A stretch of 64,000 nt of DNA from Ralstonia pickettii DTP0602 (lineage in GTDB: Bacteria > Pseudomonadota > Gammaproteobacteria > Burkholderiales > Burkholderiaceae). Made by a program: the position numbers and the translations under genes. The notes below the pieces were generated by a model that was not told the origin of the DNA, ran no database searches, and saw nothing but the letters and a program-made list of their open reading frames with translations. The stretch lies in assembly GCA_000471925.1 (NCBI GenBank), contig CP006669.1, forward strand, positions 434,001 through 498,000, read 5' to 3'. Each line of letters starts with the position of its first letter. Within the stretch, counting starts at the first letter, position 1. Positions 33,278 through 42,837 of this stretch are shown in pieces.

Positions 33278-34468
33278 TTAGCGGGTTGTGAAGGACCAGC
33301 TCAGGTTGACCGGCTGGGTTCCCAGCTTGCCGGCTACGGTCACAGAGTAGCGCTGCTTGCTGGCCAGCGGCGTCTGCGGCGTACAGATGGCCAGCCCGCG
33401 TGCGTAGCTAGACATTCCGGTGGAACGGCTATCGACCTTGAGGCAGGAGACGTTGCGGCCCTGGGCGTCGGCAAGTGTGAAGGTGTCGGTGGCGAACTGC
33501 AGGCTGGTATTGATGGCTTGCAGCAAGACTGGATAGCCTACCGTCTTGCCCTCGTAACCGGGAGCCGGGTTGGGGCTTTCATTGTTGACCCAGCTCGGCG
33601 GCACGTCGGTCTGGCCATCGAAGGGATAGGCCACCATCTGGTTGTCGGTACCAGGCTTGCTCGCGTCGGCCAGGTCGATAGTCTGGAAGTACCTCGCGGC
33701 GGTGCCGCTGCCGTTGGGGCCGACGCTCTCGGCATAGCCGCTGCCAGCTGACTGGTAGCTGCCCAGCAGCGCAGCGCGGTGGAAGGGAGCATTGAGCAGA
33801 TCCACCACCAGGGCATCCTTGGGCGAAAGCGACAGTTGCGCATTGGCGACTGAGGTCCACCTATTGGCGCCGGCCACCACTTCAGCGGTGGCCTTGGTCG
33901 GGTAGAGCGCCTGGATACGCGCGTCTGGCGTGGCACCGGTATAGCCAGGCTTGCCCGACTGTTCGGAGTGGGTCAGCATGTTGTTGGCCAGCATATAACT
34001 GGTGTGGTTCTGCGCCGCCGTGCCGAGCGCATCGCGTGCCACCAACGGCGGCAGTCCGATCTGTTCGCGCCGGAAATTGACATAGCAAAGGCCTGCACTG
34101 CGCGGCTCGCCGAGCACGGTGTAGTTGCTAACGCCGGCGCCGCGGGCGGGCAGCAGGCTGACCACCGTGGTGTTGGCCGGTGCCGGTACGCTGCCGCTGA
34201 CGGTGTAGCACGCCCCCCCAGTGGCGGGCGTTGTCGGCGTCGTCGGGCTCCCGGAGCCGCCTCGTCTGCTGGTGTATGGCTGAGTCGCGGAGTTGCTACC
34301 TGAGGCGACTGCCTTGGTGGCACTATCACCTCCGTCGCCGTCGCCACCGCAGCCGGACAGCACTACAGCGGCGCAGGCGGCGATCAGGTGGAGCGCCGGA
34401 TAGATGTAAGCAGGGCGCGCCGCGCGCGGTTGAATGGAGGAATTCGCAAGCAAGGATTTCCCAGGCAT
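33278..34468 (-). CDS. CAP-domain lipoprotein
   Basis: A 396-residue protein. The start MPGKSLLANSS leads to a hydrophobic segment and a lipobox LSGC (about residue 40), so the mature protein is lipid-anchored in the envelope. A Ser/Thr/Gly/Pro-rich linker (about residues 42-80) precedes a CAP/SCP-like domain: AGLCYVNFRREQIGLPPLVARDALGTAAQNHTSYMLANNMLTHSEQSGKPGYTG and FHRAALLGSYQSAGSGY hold the conserved His/Glu-type positions. The C-terminal third has a beta-rich domain ending SWSFTTR. Function unknown; CAP proteins are secreted proteins with varied roles. It stands alone. Confidence 0.85.
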   Translation of the reverse strand: MPGKSLLANSSIQPRAARPAYIYPALHLIAACAAVVLSGCGGDGDGGDSATKAVASGSNSATQPYTSRRGGSGSPTTPTTPATGGACYTVSGSVPAPANTTVVSLLPARGAGVSNYTVLGEPRSAGLCYVNFRREQIGLPPLVARDALGTAAQNHTSYMLANNMLTHSEQSGKPGYTGATPDARIQALYPTKATAEVVAGANRWTSVANAQLSLSPKDALVVDLLNAPFHRAALLGSYQSAGSGYAESVGPNGSGTAARYFQTIDLADASKPGTDNQMVAYPFDGQTDVPPSWVNNESPNPAPGYEGKTVGYPVLLQAINTSLQFATDTFTLADAQGRNVSCLKVDSRSTGMSSYARGLAICTPQTPLASKQRYSVTVAGKLGTQPVNLSWSFTTR

Positions 34469-35049
34469 CGGTCTGCAGGTAAGTTGACGAAGATGAAGGG
34501 GAACTGCCCAGGCATCCGCCCGCACAGGCAGACGCCGGACGGCGGTGCGGGCGCGACGGTTTGCTATGGCAGAAAAGGCGTCCGGGCTGAACCGGCCGGG
34601 CACGATCTTATGAGCAAGTGCCGTGCAGCGCCCAGCTTGCTAACAATGGCTTAGATGTGACCCGCCAGCGCAGCACTTGCCCCTGCCGGGGATCCAGGCG
34701 GCACTTGATTGCCGCTCGCAGATCTTTTGCAGTAAGCATTGAGAGCGCGCAAGAGCGGGAGCTAAGATCAGAGCTAAGATCAGGTCTTCCCGCGCTATCT
34801 CAAACTGGCCGGCTATCGCCGTTGCGCTTCCGCCATCTTTGGCAAGCACTGCTCAGCAGCAGCAGCGCGCGAGGCCGGGATGAACGTGAAGCGTTAGCTC
34901 TGCCATGACACGTCGATAAGGCACGATAACGTTGCCTTATCAAAGCCCGGATGTCCCTTCCTCGGTTGGCCCAAAGGTCAGCGGTGAGGGCGAAGTTAGT
35001 CCGTATCTTTTTTCCAGTTTCTACGGCGCTAGCGAAGGCATTCCTACCA
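34469..35049. other. Gene-free stretch with tandem repeat and hairpin
   Basis: No gene is seen. It holds a 12-bp tandem repeat (agctaagatcag twice, near 34,770-34,793) and the 34,809-34,941 module described separately. Confidence 0.4.
34809..34933 (+). repeat. 125-bp module, left copy (related sequence at 52015-52131)
   Basis: It opens CCGGCTATCGCCGTTGCGCT and ends CGATAAGGCACGATAACGTT. The copy at 52015 opens CCGGCTACTGCCGTTGCGTT and ends CGATAAGGTTCGATAACGTT; the middle is poorly conserved and eight bases shorter. In the left copy GATAAGGCA (34915-34923) pairs perfectly with TGCCTTATC (34933-34941) around a 9-base loop. These may be recombination sites or protein-binding sites. Confidence 0.45.
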
Positions 35050-35952
35050 TCAAGGCGCGTCGAGCGGAATTTTTAAGTAGCGCACGCCGTTGGATTCTGG
35101 CGTTGGCAATTCGCCGGCGCGCATGTTGACCTGCACTGAGGGGAGGATCAGCGCGGGCATCGGTAACGTGGCATCCCGCGCCTCGCGCATCGCGACAAAT
35201 TCCTCCTCCGGGATGCCATCGCGCACATGGATGTTGTTCGCGCGCTCGTCCGCTACCGTGGTCACGTAGCGTAGTTCCCGGCCGCCAGGCTTGTAGTCGT
35301 GGCACATGTAAAGGCAAGTCTCCGGCGGGAGGCTCAGCAACTTGCCGATGGAACGGTAAAGAGTGCCTGCATCGCCGCCTGGAAAGTCGCAGCGGGCGGT
35401 ACCATAGTCGGGCATGAATAGCGTGTCGCCGACGAAGGCTGCCATCTCGTGGCCGTCGCTGTCGCTGATCACATAGGTCATGCAGGCCGGTGTGTGGCCG
35501 GGCGTGTGCATCGCCCGCGCCTGCAGGCTACCGATGGCAAAGGTATCGCCATCGGTCAGCAGCCGATCGAACTGGCGCCCCTCGCGCGAGAATTCCGGCC
35601 CGGCATTGAACAGCTTGCCGAAGACCTTCTGTACTGTGGTGATTTGGTTCCCGATGGCGGTCTGTCCGCCGAGTCGCCGCTTAAGATATGGCGCGGCCGA
35701 GAGATGGTCGGCATGGACGTGCGTTTCCAGAATCCATTGCACGGTGGCGTCCAGTTCCTGCACGCGCGCTACCAGCCGGTCAGCGCTGGTGGTGCGCGTG
35801 CGGCCGGACTTCGGGTCGTAGTCGAGCACGCTGTCGATAAGGGCGCATTGCCGGGTCGAGCTATCGAGCAAAATGTAGCTCAGGGTCCCGGTATCGGGGT
35901 CGAAGAAGGCGTCGACTTCCATGGACGTTGAAGAATTTTTGGCTGGCGTCAT
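35050..35952 (-). CDS. MBL-fold persulfide dioxygenase-like protein (ETHE1/Blh type)
   Basis: The 300-residue metallo-beta-lactamase-fold protein has the metal motif ETHVHADHLSAAPYLKRRLGG, a second His in ARAMHTPGHTPACMTYV, the Asp block AAFVGDTLFMPDYGTARCDFPGGDAGTLYRSI and the late His in LYMCHDYKPGGRELRYVTTV. The PDYGTARCDFPGG segment is typical of the persulfide dioxygenase/Blh group, which oxidise glutathione persulfide to sulfite with a mononuclear iron. It may start at MTPAKNSS or at MEVDAFFDP ten codons later. It follows pntB by about 110 bp and may handle sulfane sulfur released by the MetC-like enzyme upstream. Confidence 0.85.
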   Translation of the reverse strand: MTPAKNSSTSMEVDAFFDPDTGTLSYILLDSSTRQCALIDSVLDYDPKSGRTRTTSADRLVARVQELDATVQWILETHVHADHLSAAPYLKRRLGGQTAIGNQITTVQKVFGKLFNAGPEFSREGRQFDRLLTDGDTFAIGSLQARAMHTPGHTPACMTYVISDSDGHEMAAFVGDTLFMPDYGTARCDFPGGDAGTLYRSIGKLLSLPPETCLYMCHDYKPGGRELRYVTTVADERANNIHVRDGIPEEEFVAMREARDATLPMPALILPSVQVNMRAGELPTPESNGVRYLKIPLDAP

Positions 35953-36062
35953 CGTGGGCTAGTGATTGGGGCGCCGTGAAAGGGCGTCTCGGTGTGCCGG
36001 CGCAAGGCCGGCGTCCGGTTTTCTGCAGTGTGCATACGTCGAGCGCAAGAGCGGTCAGGGTA

Positions 36063-37538
36063 CTACGCAAGCGCCTTGAACATATCCTCGACCACCTTCT
36101 TGGCGTCGCCGAACACCATCATGGTCTTGTCTATGTAGAACAGCTCGTTGTCGAGCCCCGCATAGCCGGCGGCCATCGAGCGCTTGTTGACGATGATGGT
36201 TTTGGCCTTGTACGCCTCCAGGATCGGCATGCCCGCGATCGGCGACTTGGGATCGGTCTTGGCCGCCGGGTTGACCACGTCGTTGGCGCCCAGCACCAGC
36301 ACGACGTCGGCCTGGCCGAACTCGCTGTTGATGTCTTCCATCTCGAAGACCTGGTCGTACGGCACCTCGGCCTCGGCCAGCAGCACGTTCATGTGGCCCG
36401 GCATGCGGCCCGCCACCGGATGGATCGCGTATTTCACGGTCACGCCCTTCTCGGCCAGCTTCTCGGTCAGTTCCTTCAGCGCGTGTTGGGCGCGCGCCAC
36501 GGCCAGGCCGTAGCCGGGCACGATGATGACCGTCTCGGCATTGCCCATCAGGAACGCGGCGTCGTCGGCCGAGCCGGACTTCACGTTGCGCTGGCCCTGG
36601 TCCACCGCCGCCGTCGCGCCAGTGGCGCCGCCGAAGCCGCCCAGCAGCACGTTGAAGAACGAGCGGTTCATCGCCTTGCACATGATGTACGAGAGGATGG
36701 CACCGGACGATCCCACCAGCGAGCCGGCGATGATCAGCATCGGGTTGTTCAGCGAGAAGCCGATGCCCGCCGCCGCCCAGCCCGAGTACGAGTTCAGCAT
36801 CGACACCACCACCGGCATGTCGGCGCCGCCGATCGGGATGATGATGGTCACGCCCAGCACGAAGGCGATCGCCAGCATGATCAGGAACGGCAGCCACGCC
36901 TGCGTCATGAAGAAGATGATGCCGAAGCCGACCATCGCCACCGCCAGCAGCAGGTTCAGCCAGTGCTGGCCGGCAAACACCACCGGCGCGCCCTGGAACA
37001 GGCGGAACTTGTAGCGCCCGGCCAGCTTGCCGAAGGCGATCACCGAACCGGAGAAGGTGATGGCACCGACGAAGCAGCCGATGAACAGCTCGATCCGGTT
37101 GCCCAGCGGGATCAGGTGCGAGCCTGCCGGCGTGATGCCGAACGCGGCCGGCTCGGCCACCGCGGCCACGGCGATGAACACCGCCGCAAGACCGATCAGC
37201 GAGTGCATCGCCGCGACCAGCTCGGGCATCCTGGTCATCTGCACCTTCCTGGCCACATAGGCGCCGATGCCGCCGCCGACCACCAGCGCCGCCAGGATCA
37301 ATGCCAGGCCGCTGCCGTTATTGCTGGCCTCGCCCGCACCCGCGCCAGACAGCAACTCGTTCTTCAGCTTCAGGATCAGCGCCACCGTGGTCAGCGCGGC
37401 CACCAGCATGCCGGCCATGCCGAAGGCATTGCCGCGCCGTGCCGTGGTCGGGTGCGACAGCCCCTTCAACGCCTGGATAAAGCACACCGACGCGCCCAGG
37501 TAGGACAGGGTCACCAGATTCATCAACAGGCCGTTCAT
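36063..37538 (-). CDS. pntB: NAD(P) transhydrogenase subunit beta
   Basis: A 491-residue protein. The first two-thirds form the membrane domain (dII) with about nine hydrophobic helices; the last third is the NADP(H)-binding dIII domain with [52 protein letters not shown] and [30 protein letters not shown]. It couples hydride transfer from NADH to NADP+ with proton entry, supplying NADPH. The start overlaps the pntAB stop (ATGA). Confidence 0.96.
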   Translation of the reverse strand: MNGLLMNLVTLSYLGASVCFIQALKGLSHPTTARRGNAFGMAGMLVAALTTVALILKLKNELLSGAGAGEASNNGSGLALILAALVVGGGIGAYVARKVQMTRMPELVAAMHSLIGLAAVFIAVAAVAEPAAFGITPAGSHLIPLGNRIELFIGCFVGAITFSGSVIAFGKLAGRYKFRLFQGAPVVFAGQHWLNLLLAVAMVGFGIIFFMTQAWLPFLIMLAIAFVLGVTIIIPIGGADMPVVVSMLNSYSGWAAAGIGFSLNNPMLIIAGSLVGSSGAILSYIMCKAMNRSFFNVLLGGFGGATGATAAVDQGQRNVKSGSADDAAFLMGNAETVIIVPGYGLAVARAQHALKELTEKLAEKGVTVKYAIHPVAGRMPGHMNVLLAEAEVPYDQVFEMEDINSEFGQADVVLVLGANDVVNPAAKTDPKSPIAGMPILEAYKAKTIIVNKRSMAAGYAGLDNELFYIDKTMMVFGDAKKVVEDMFKALA

Positions 37539-37885
37539 CGCGCCACCTCCGCCAGCTCTCCGCCCACCTGCGCGCTGCCCCGCGGCTGTGCCTTGGGTGC
37601 CTTCTTGCGGAACATCTCCAGCATGCGCTGCGTGACCAGGAAGCCGCCGAACACATTGACCGCCGCCAGCGCCACCGCCAGCGTGCCCATGGCCCGGCCG
37701 ACATTGCCTTCGGTCAGGCCGGCGGCCAGCATCGCGCCGACGATGATGATGGCCGAGATCGCATTGGTCACCGCCATCAGCGGCGTATGCAGCGCGGGCG
37801 TGACAGTCCAGACCACGTGGTAGCCCACGTAGATCGCCAGGACAAAGATGATCAGGTTGATCACCGTGTTGCTAACCATTTCCAT
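37535..37885 (-). CDS. pntAB: NAD(P) transhydrogenase subunit alpha, membrane part
   Basis: A 116-residue protein with about three or four transmembrane helices: [44 protein letters not shown] and [23 protein letters not shown]. In many bacteria the alpha subunit is divided into a soluble and this membrane part. It overlaps pntB by four bases and lies 15 bp downstream of the soluble alpha gene. Confidence 0.95.
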   Translation of the reverse strand: MEMVSNTVINLIIFVLAIYVGYHVVWTVTPALHTPLMAVTNAISAIIIVGAMLAAGLTEGNVGRAMGTLAVALAAVNVFGGFLVTQRMLEMFRKKAPKAQPRGSAQVGGELAEVAR

Positions 37886-37900
37886 TGATTTCTCCTTGAA

Positions 37901-39019
37901 TCAGCCGGCCAGCGCCGCTTCCTTGCGTCCCGCCACCAGGCAGGCGGCGACAATGTCGTCTTCGAGGTTGAGCGTGAACCGACCTTCCTTGTCGATGACC
38001 AGCTTGAGGAAATCCAGCACGTTGCGGGCATAGAGCGCCGAGGCGTCGGCCGCCACCATGCTGGCCAGGTTGGTATGGCCGATGAGGATGACGCCGTGGC
38101 GCTCGACCACTTCGTCGGCCACCGTCAGCGGGCAGTTGCCGCCCTGCGCGGCGGCCAGGTCGACCACCACCGAGCCCGGCTTCATCTGCTGCACGGTCGC
38201 TTTCTGCAGCAGCACCGGCGCCTTGCGGCCCGGGATCAGCGCGGTGGTGATGACGATGTCGGCCTGGATCGCACGCTGGTGCACCAGCTCGGCCTGGCGC
38301 TTCATCCAGTCCGGCGGCATCGGGCGCGCATAGCCGCCCACGCCTTGCGCGATCTCGCGCTCTTCGTCGGTCAGGAACGGCACGTCGAGGAATTTGGCGC
38401 CGAGCGATTCGATCTGTTCCTTCACCGCGGGGCGCACGTCGGACGCTTCAATCACCGCGCCCAGGCGCTTGGCGGTGGCGATCGCCTGCAGGCCGGCGAC
38501 GCCGGCGCCAAGGATCAGCACGCGCGCGGCCTTGACGGTGCCGGCGGCGGTCATCAGCATCGGCATGAAGCGCTGGTAGTGGTGCGCGGCCACCAGCACG
38601 GCCTTGTAGCCGGCGATATTGGCCTGCGACGAGAGCACGTCCATGCTCTGCGCGCGCGTGGTGCGCGGTGCGGCCTCGAGCGCGAAGGCGGTCAGGTTGG
38701 CCGCCGCCATGCGCGCGTTGTTCTCGGCATCGAAGGGATTGAGCATGCCCACTAGTACGGCCCCCGGCTTCATCTGTGCCAGTTCCGCGTCGTCCGGCGC
38801 GCGCACCTTGAGCACCAGTTGTGCTCCCAGCGCTTCGGCGGCAGTGCCGATGGTGGCGCCGACCGCTTCATACGCGCCGTCGGGCTGGATTGCGCTCAAG
38901 CCGGCGCCGGCCTGGACGACCACCTTGTGGCCCTGGGCGACGTACTTCCTGACCGTCTCGGGGGTGGCGGCGACGCGAGTTTCGCCGGCCCGCGTCTCGC
39001 GCGGGATACCTATGTACAT
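37901..39019 (-). CDS. pntAA: NAD(P) transhydrogenase subunit alpha, NAD-binding part
   Basis: A 372-residue soluble dI domain related to alanine dehydrogenase: MYIGIPRETRAGETRVAATPETV at the start, the dinucleotide fold VLILGAGVAGLQAIATAKRLGAVIEASDVRP (around residue 170), ITTALIPGRKAPVLL and VVDLAAAQGGNCPLT. It binds NAD(H). First gene of the pntAA-pntAB-pntB set; the upstream porin gene ends 73 bp before its start on the same strand. Confidence 0.95.
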   Translation of the reverse strand: MYIGIPRETRAGETRVAATPETVRKYVAQGHKVVVQAGAGLSAIQPDGAYEAVGATIGTAAEALGAQLVLKVRAPDDAELAQMKPGAVLVGMLNPFDAENNARMAAANLTAFALEAAPRTTRAQSMDVLSSQANIAGYKAVLVAAHHYQRFMPMLMTAAGTVKAARVLILGAGVAGLQAIATAKRLGAVIEASDVRPAVKEQIESLGAKFLDVPFLTDEEREIAQGVGGYARPMPPDWMKRQAELVHQRAIQADIVITTALIPGRKAPVLLQKATVQQMKPGSVVVDLAAAQGGNCPLTVADEVVERHGVILIGHTNLASMVAADASALYARNVLDFLKLVIDKEGRFTLNLEDDIVAACLVAGRKEAALAG

Positions 39020-39092
39020 CTCTGTCTCCTTGGATGATGATCGATGTTGGGTCGCGGCGGCCGGGGATATCTATCGCGCCCCGCGTGTGGGA

Positions 39093-40160
39093 CTAGAAAA
39101 TATGCTTCATGCCCACTGCCAAGCCGGTCTGTCCGACGCCTGGCGCGACCTTGGTCGCACTCGCCACGCCCAGCGTCGAGCGGCCCGCGTTGTCCATGTA
39201 GGACGCGTTGACATAAAGCTCCGTGCGCTTCGACAGGTTGTACGCCGCCTGCAGCACGTAGCTGATGGCGTCGTCAGCCGAGGCGCGGTTATCCGTCCGG
39301 TAGATACCGGCGCGCAGCGTCAGTGCCGGTCTTGCCGCATAGGCACCGCCCAGCCAGTAGAGATGGGAGCGGCTGGCGGGCGCGCCCAGTCCGTTCTGCA
39401 GGAACCGGTATCCGGCCTCGGCCGTGAAGGGGCCGCTGGTGTAGAGAAGTCCCGCCGCGTAGCGGCGTTCAATGTTGCCTGCCGTGGCCGTGGATGTGCC
39501 GCGGCGCTGGTCATAGGCAATGGCCAGTCCGAACTTGCCGATGGTGTACGAGGCGCCGGCGCCGATCTCCTGGCCGACGCGGGGCGCGCCGGGGACTTCG
39601 CCGCCGTTGGCAATGGTCGAGTCGTAGCCGGCGCTGTACAGCCCGCTGATGGTCAGTTCGCCGAAGTTGCCCGTGTACTTGATGGCATTGTCTGCCCGAC
39701 CCGCGAACTGCGCATCGTGGGCAAGCACGGAGTACGGCGCATAGCGGTTTGTGTCAAAGGGGATGAAGAAATCGAACAGGATATTGTTCTGGCGCCCGAG
39801 CGTGACCTGGCCCCAAGGCCCCGCGATGCCGACGAATGCCTGCCGGCCGAACAGGCGGCCGCCAAATCCGGCCATACCGGTGTCCGTCAGGAAGCCGCTC
39901 TCCAGCACAAAGATCGCGCTCATGTCCGCGCCCAGTGCCTCCTTGCCCCGCATGCCCCACCGCGATGCCGCGGTGTTTCCGGAGGTGACGCGGTATGCGG
40001 ACCCCGAGCCATTCGTGCCGGCATGGCTGACATATTCCACGCCGGCATCCATGACGCCGTATAGCGTGACGCTCGACTGCGCCTGTGCCTGCGCCTGTGT
40101 CGTCGCGGCAAGCAGGCACCCCACTGATGCCGCGATGGCGCACTTTCCTGATGTTTTCAT
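39093..40160 (-). CDS. Outer-membrane porin (gram-negative porin family)
   Basis: A 355-residue protein with a signal peptide (MKTSGKCAIAASVGCLLAATTQAQA) and the mature start QSSVTLYGVMDAGVEYVSH that marks beta-proteobacterial trimeric porins. The body alternates short amphipathic strands; GLFGRQAFVGIAGPWGQVTLGRQ-type and the C-terminal GVGQTGLAVGMKHIF with a terminal Phe are typical. It would let small polar solutes into the periplasm. It lies between the dadA-like gene and pntAA on the same strand, fitting an uptake role for the catabolic block. Confidence 0.93.
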   Translation of the reverse strand: MKTSGKCAIAASVGCLLAATTQAQAQAQSSVTLYGVMDAGVEYVSHAGTNGSGSAYRVTSGNTAASRWGMRGKEALGADMSAIFVLESGFLTDTGMAGFGGRLFGRQAFVGIAGPWGQVTLGRQNNILFDFFIPFDTNRYAPYSVLAHDAQFAGRADNAIKYTGNFGELTISGLYSAGYDSTIANGGEVPGAPRVGQEIGAGASYTIGKFGLAIAYDQRRGTSTATAGNIERRYAAGLLYTSGPFTAEAGYRFLQNGLGAPASRSHLYWLGGAYAARPALTLRAGIYRTDNRASADDAISYVLQAAYNLSKRTELYVNASYMDNAGRSTLGVASATKVAPGVGQTGLAVGMKHIF

Positions 40161-40367
40161 CGTTCTCCTCCGTATGTATGTTTGAGTTGATGCCCGCGCA
40201 GGGCAGCGCTCGCCACAGCCCGAGAACGGGCGATGCGGCGATAGCTGGTGATGCGGCGATGGCTATTCAGCGGGCGGCCGTGCGTGTCACGCAGGCGCTG
40301 CCATCCACGCCGATGGCACTCGGCGCGAACGGGGCCGCCGGCAGCGGCGCCCGTGCAAGTGAATGGA

Positions 40368-41672
40368 TCAGGCCACGCGAGCCGGCGCGCGTCCGGCGCG
40401 GTGCATGCCGAAGCGCTCGACGGTAAGTCCGTCCATGTCGATCTCTGGCGGCCTGCCGGTGACCGCGTCGGCAACAAGCCGGCCGGTGCCGCATGCCTGT
40501 GTCCAGCCATTGGAGCCGTGGCCAGCATTCAGGTAGAGGCCCTGCAGCGGTGTCGCGCCGAGGATGGGCGGCCCGTCCGGCGTCATCGGACGAAGCCCGG
40601 CCCACGACGTGGCCGCGGCATAGTCGAACCCGCGTGGAAAGAGCCGTCGCGTCAGTGCCGACAGCAGTTCCGTGCGGACCCGGCGCACTGACAGGTCGTA
40701 TCCGACGAACTCGGCCATTCCCGCGACGCGCAACTTGTCGCCCAAGCGGGTCAGCATGATCTTGTTGTGCTCGTCCATGATCGCCATGCGCGGTGCAGCC
40801 CCGGTGTCGGCAATGGGGATCGTGATCGAATAGCCCTTGAGCGGATAGATCGGGATCCGCAGGCCTGCAGCAGCGAGTAGCGCGGGCGCCTGGCAGCCGA
40901 GCGCCACCACGCAGGCATCGGCCTGGCGCTGATCCGTCTGCCCGCCATGCGTGATCTCGACGCTGCGAAGGCGGCCGTGCGCATGGACGAGGCGGGTTGC
41001 CGAAACGCCGTAGTGAAAAGACACGCCGCGACGGGCAAGATAGCTGGCGAGGCCTGCACAGAACCTTGCGCTGTCGCCTGATGCATCGTCCGGCAGATGC
41101 AATGCGCCTTGCCATGCTGCGGCAGACGCCCGCAGCGAGGGTTCAAGCGCCATGGCTTCGTCGCGCCCAATCATTCGCCATGGCACCTGGAACTGACTGA
41201 GTGTGCGCGTGGCCAGCTGTGCCAGTTCAACTTCCTGGTCAGTCTGGAGCAATTGCAGCGTGCCGTCGCGGTGAAAGCCGAAGTTGAGCTCCGGCACTTC
41301 GTCACGCAAGGCCTGCATGCAGCGCATGCTGTAGTGCGCCAAGCGCTGCATGCGCGCCTTGTTGATGCCAAAGCGCTCCGCATTGCATTCCTTGAGCCAT
41401 TTGGCGAGCCAGCGCAGGCGTTCGGCATCCGGCATCATCGAAAAGCGCACCGGCGCATGCTTTTGCATGGCCATGCGCAGCACCTTGTACGGCATGCCCG
41501 GCGACGCCCACGGTCCGGCAAAGCCGGGGCAAAGGCCGCCTGCGTTGCCGAAGCTCGATCCCATCCCCGGGCTCGCTTGCCGCTCCAGCACGGTCACCTC
41601 ATGGCCGTCGCGCCACAGGTGGTAGGCGGCGGATACGCCGGCGACGCCGGCGCCAAGCACTAGTACGCGCAT
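40368..41672 (-). CDS. FAD-dependent D-amino-acid dehydrogenase-like (DadA family)
   Basis: The 434-residue flavoprotein starts MRVLVLGAGVAGVSAAYHLWRDGHEVTVLER with the FAD-binding GxGxxG. Other DAO/DadA motifs are GSSFGNAGGLCPGFAGPWASPGMP and, at the C-terminus, WAGLRPMTPDGPPILGATPLQGLYLNAGHGSNGWTQACGTGRLVADAVTGRPPEID. DadA oxidises D-amino acids to 2-oxo acids plus ammonia, passing electrons to the respiratory chain. Relatives act on cyclic D-imino acids such as D-hydroxyproline. It is followed by the porin gene and preceded by a Bug receptor gene 23 bp upstream. Substrate unknown. Confidence 0.88.
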   Translation of the reverse strand: MRVLVLGAGVAGVSAAYHLWRDGHEVTVLERQASPGMGSSFGNAGGLCPGFAGPWASPGMPYKVLRMAMQKHAPVRFSMMPDAERLRWLAKWLKECNAERFGINKARMQRLAHYSMRCMQALRDEVPELNFGFHRDGTLQLLQTDQEVELAQLATRTLSQFQVPWRMIGRDEAMALEPSLRASAAAWQGALHLPDDASGDSARFCAGLASYLARRGVSFHYGVSATRLVHAHGRLRSVEITHGGQTDQRQADACVVALGCQAPALLAAAGLRIPIYPLKGYSITIPIADTGAAPRMAIMDEHNKIMLTRLGDKLRVAGMAEFVGYDLSVRRVRTELLSALTRRLFPRGFDYAAATSWAGLRPMTPDGPPILGATPLQGLYLNAGHGSNGWTQACGTGRLVADAVTGRPPEIDMDGLTVERFGMHRAGRAPARVA

Positions 41673-41695
41673 GTCTGCTGCCCCGTTCCAAAGAT

Positions 41696-42727
41696 TCAGT
41701 CGGCCGTGATGTGTGCACGATCGATGATCGCGCGATAGCGCCTGGTTTCGCTGTCGATGTATTGCTCGAATTCGCCGCCATCCTTGTAGGCGCTCTCGAA
41801 TCCCAGTCCGTACAGGCGATCCTTGATGTCTGGCGACGACATGATCTTCGCCGAGGCGCTGTCGAGCTTCTTCCTGATCCCATCGGGTAGCTTGGCCGGC
41901 GCCCACAGGCCGTACCAGGAGTAGAACTCGAAGTTCTTGAATCCCGCTTCCTGCATGGTCGGGACATCCGGCAACAACGGGCTGCGCGTGCGCCCGGTCA
42001 CCGCGATCGCGCGCAGCTTGCCGGCCTTGACCCCGGGCAGCGACGAGAGCATGGGATCCATCATCCCCTGGGCCTGGCCGCTCATGAGGTCGGTCAGCGC
42101 AGGACCGCCGCCCTTGTACAGGGCAATGGGCACCTGCAGGTCCGCGATGCCGCTGTCATACATGAACTGGGACAGGGCCAGGTGGCCGGCGGAGCCGTTG
42201 CCGCTGGTCGCGAAGTTGTACAGCTTGGGGTTGGCTTTCACGGCGCGCGCCAGTGCCTGCGGCGAGTTCGCCGGCACCTGCGGATTCACGCTAAAGATCA
42301 GCGCGCCTTGCGCGAGCATGCTGACCGCCGTGAAATCCTTGACCGCATCGAACTTGATGGTCTTCCGATAGAGCATCGGATTGATGTTGTGGATCGATGC
42401 ATTGATGTAGAGGGTGTAGCCGTCAGCTGCCGCGCGGGCGACGATGCCGGCCCCGACAAGGCCCGATGCACCCGGCCGGTTGTCGACAATGACGGTCTGC
42501 TTCAGCTCCTGGCCGAGCTTCATCGCGAACACGCGCGCAAGGCCGTCCACCGAGCCGCCAGGCGCATGCGGCACGACGATGGTGATCGTACGATCGGGGT
42601 AGGGGCTGTCAGACCTGGAGTCCGCTTTTGCGACGCCCGCGGACGTCAGAACGGACAGGAGGAAGATGCCCAAGCGTACGACGGGCATGTGGCGGGAACG
42701 GATCTTGGTAAGTGGGCGTAGTTGCAT
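41696..42727 (-). CDS. Tripartite tricarboxylate transporter substrate-binding protein (Bug family)
   Basis: The protein of 343 residues (or 330 if it starts at MPVVRLGIF) has a signal peptide ending near SAGVAKA. The mature part reads YPDRTITIVVPHAPGGSVDGLARVFAMKLGQEL and VVDNRPGASGLVGAGIVARAAADGYTLY, the hallmark of Bug receptors. Others are YKGGGPALTDLMSGQAQGMMDP and LPDVPTMQEAGF. No TctA/TctB membrane genes are present, which is common for these receptors in Burkholderiales. The ligand is probably a carboxylate or amino acid linked to the neighbouring enzymes. Confidence 0.93.
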   Translation of the reverse strand: MQLRPLTKIRSRHMPVVRLGIFLLSVLTSAGVAKADSRSDSPYPDRTITIVVPHAPGGSVDGLARVFAMKLGQELKQTVIVDNRPGASGLVGAGIVARAAADGYTLYINASIHNINPMLYRKTIKFDAVKDFTAVSMLAQGALIFSVNPQVPANSPQALARAVKANPKLYNFATSGNGSAGHLALSQFMYDSGIADLQVPIALYKGGGPALTDLMSGQAQGMMDPMLSSLPGVKAGKLRAIAVTGRTRSPLLPDVPTMQEAGFKNFEFYSWYGLWAPAKLPDGIRKKLDSASAKIMSSPDIKDRLYGLGFESAYKDGGEFEQYIDSETRRYRAIIDRAHITAD

Positions 42728-42837
42728 GGCCGGATCAACGTAACTTGCTGGACAAGGGAAGGCAGCGCCATCGCGCGCGATGACGTCGGGCGCGGCGGGC
42801 GGCGCTGCCTTGAAATGGCTTCGGTGAAGCTGGTGGC

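Noticed and set aside
35928..37823. 631-residue open frame antisense to the pnt genes
   Set aside because: Very His/Arg/Gln-rich, overlaps pntB and pntAB fully on the other strand; a codon-bias shadow.
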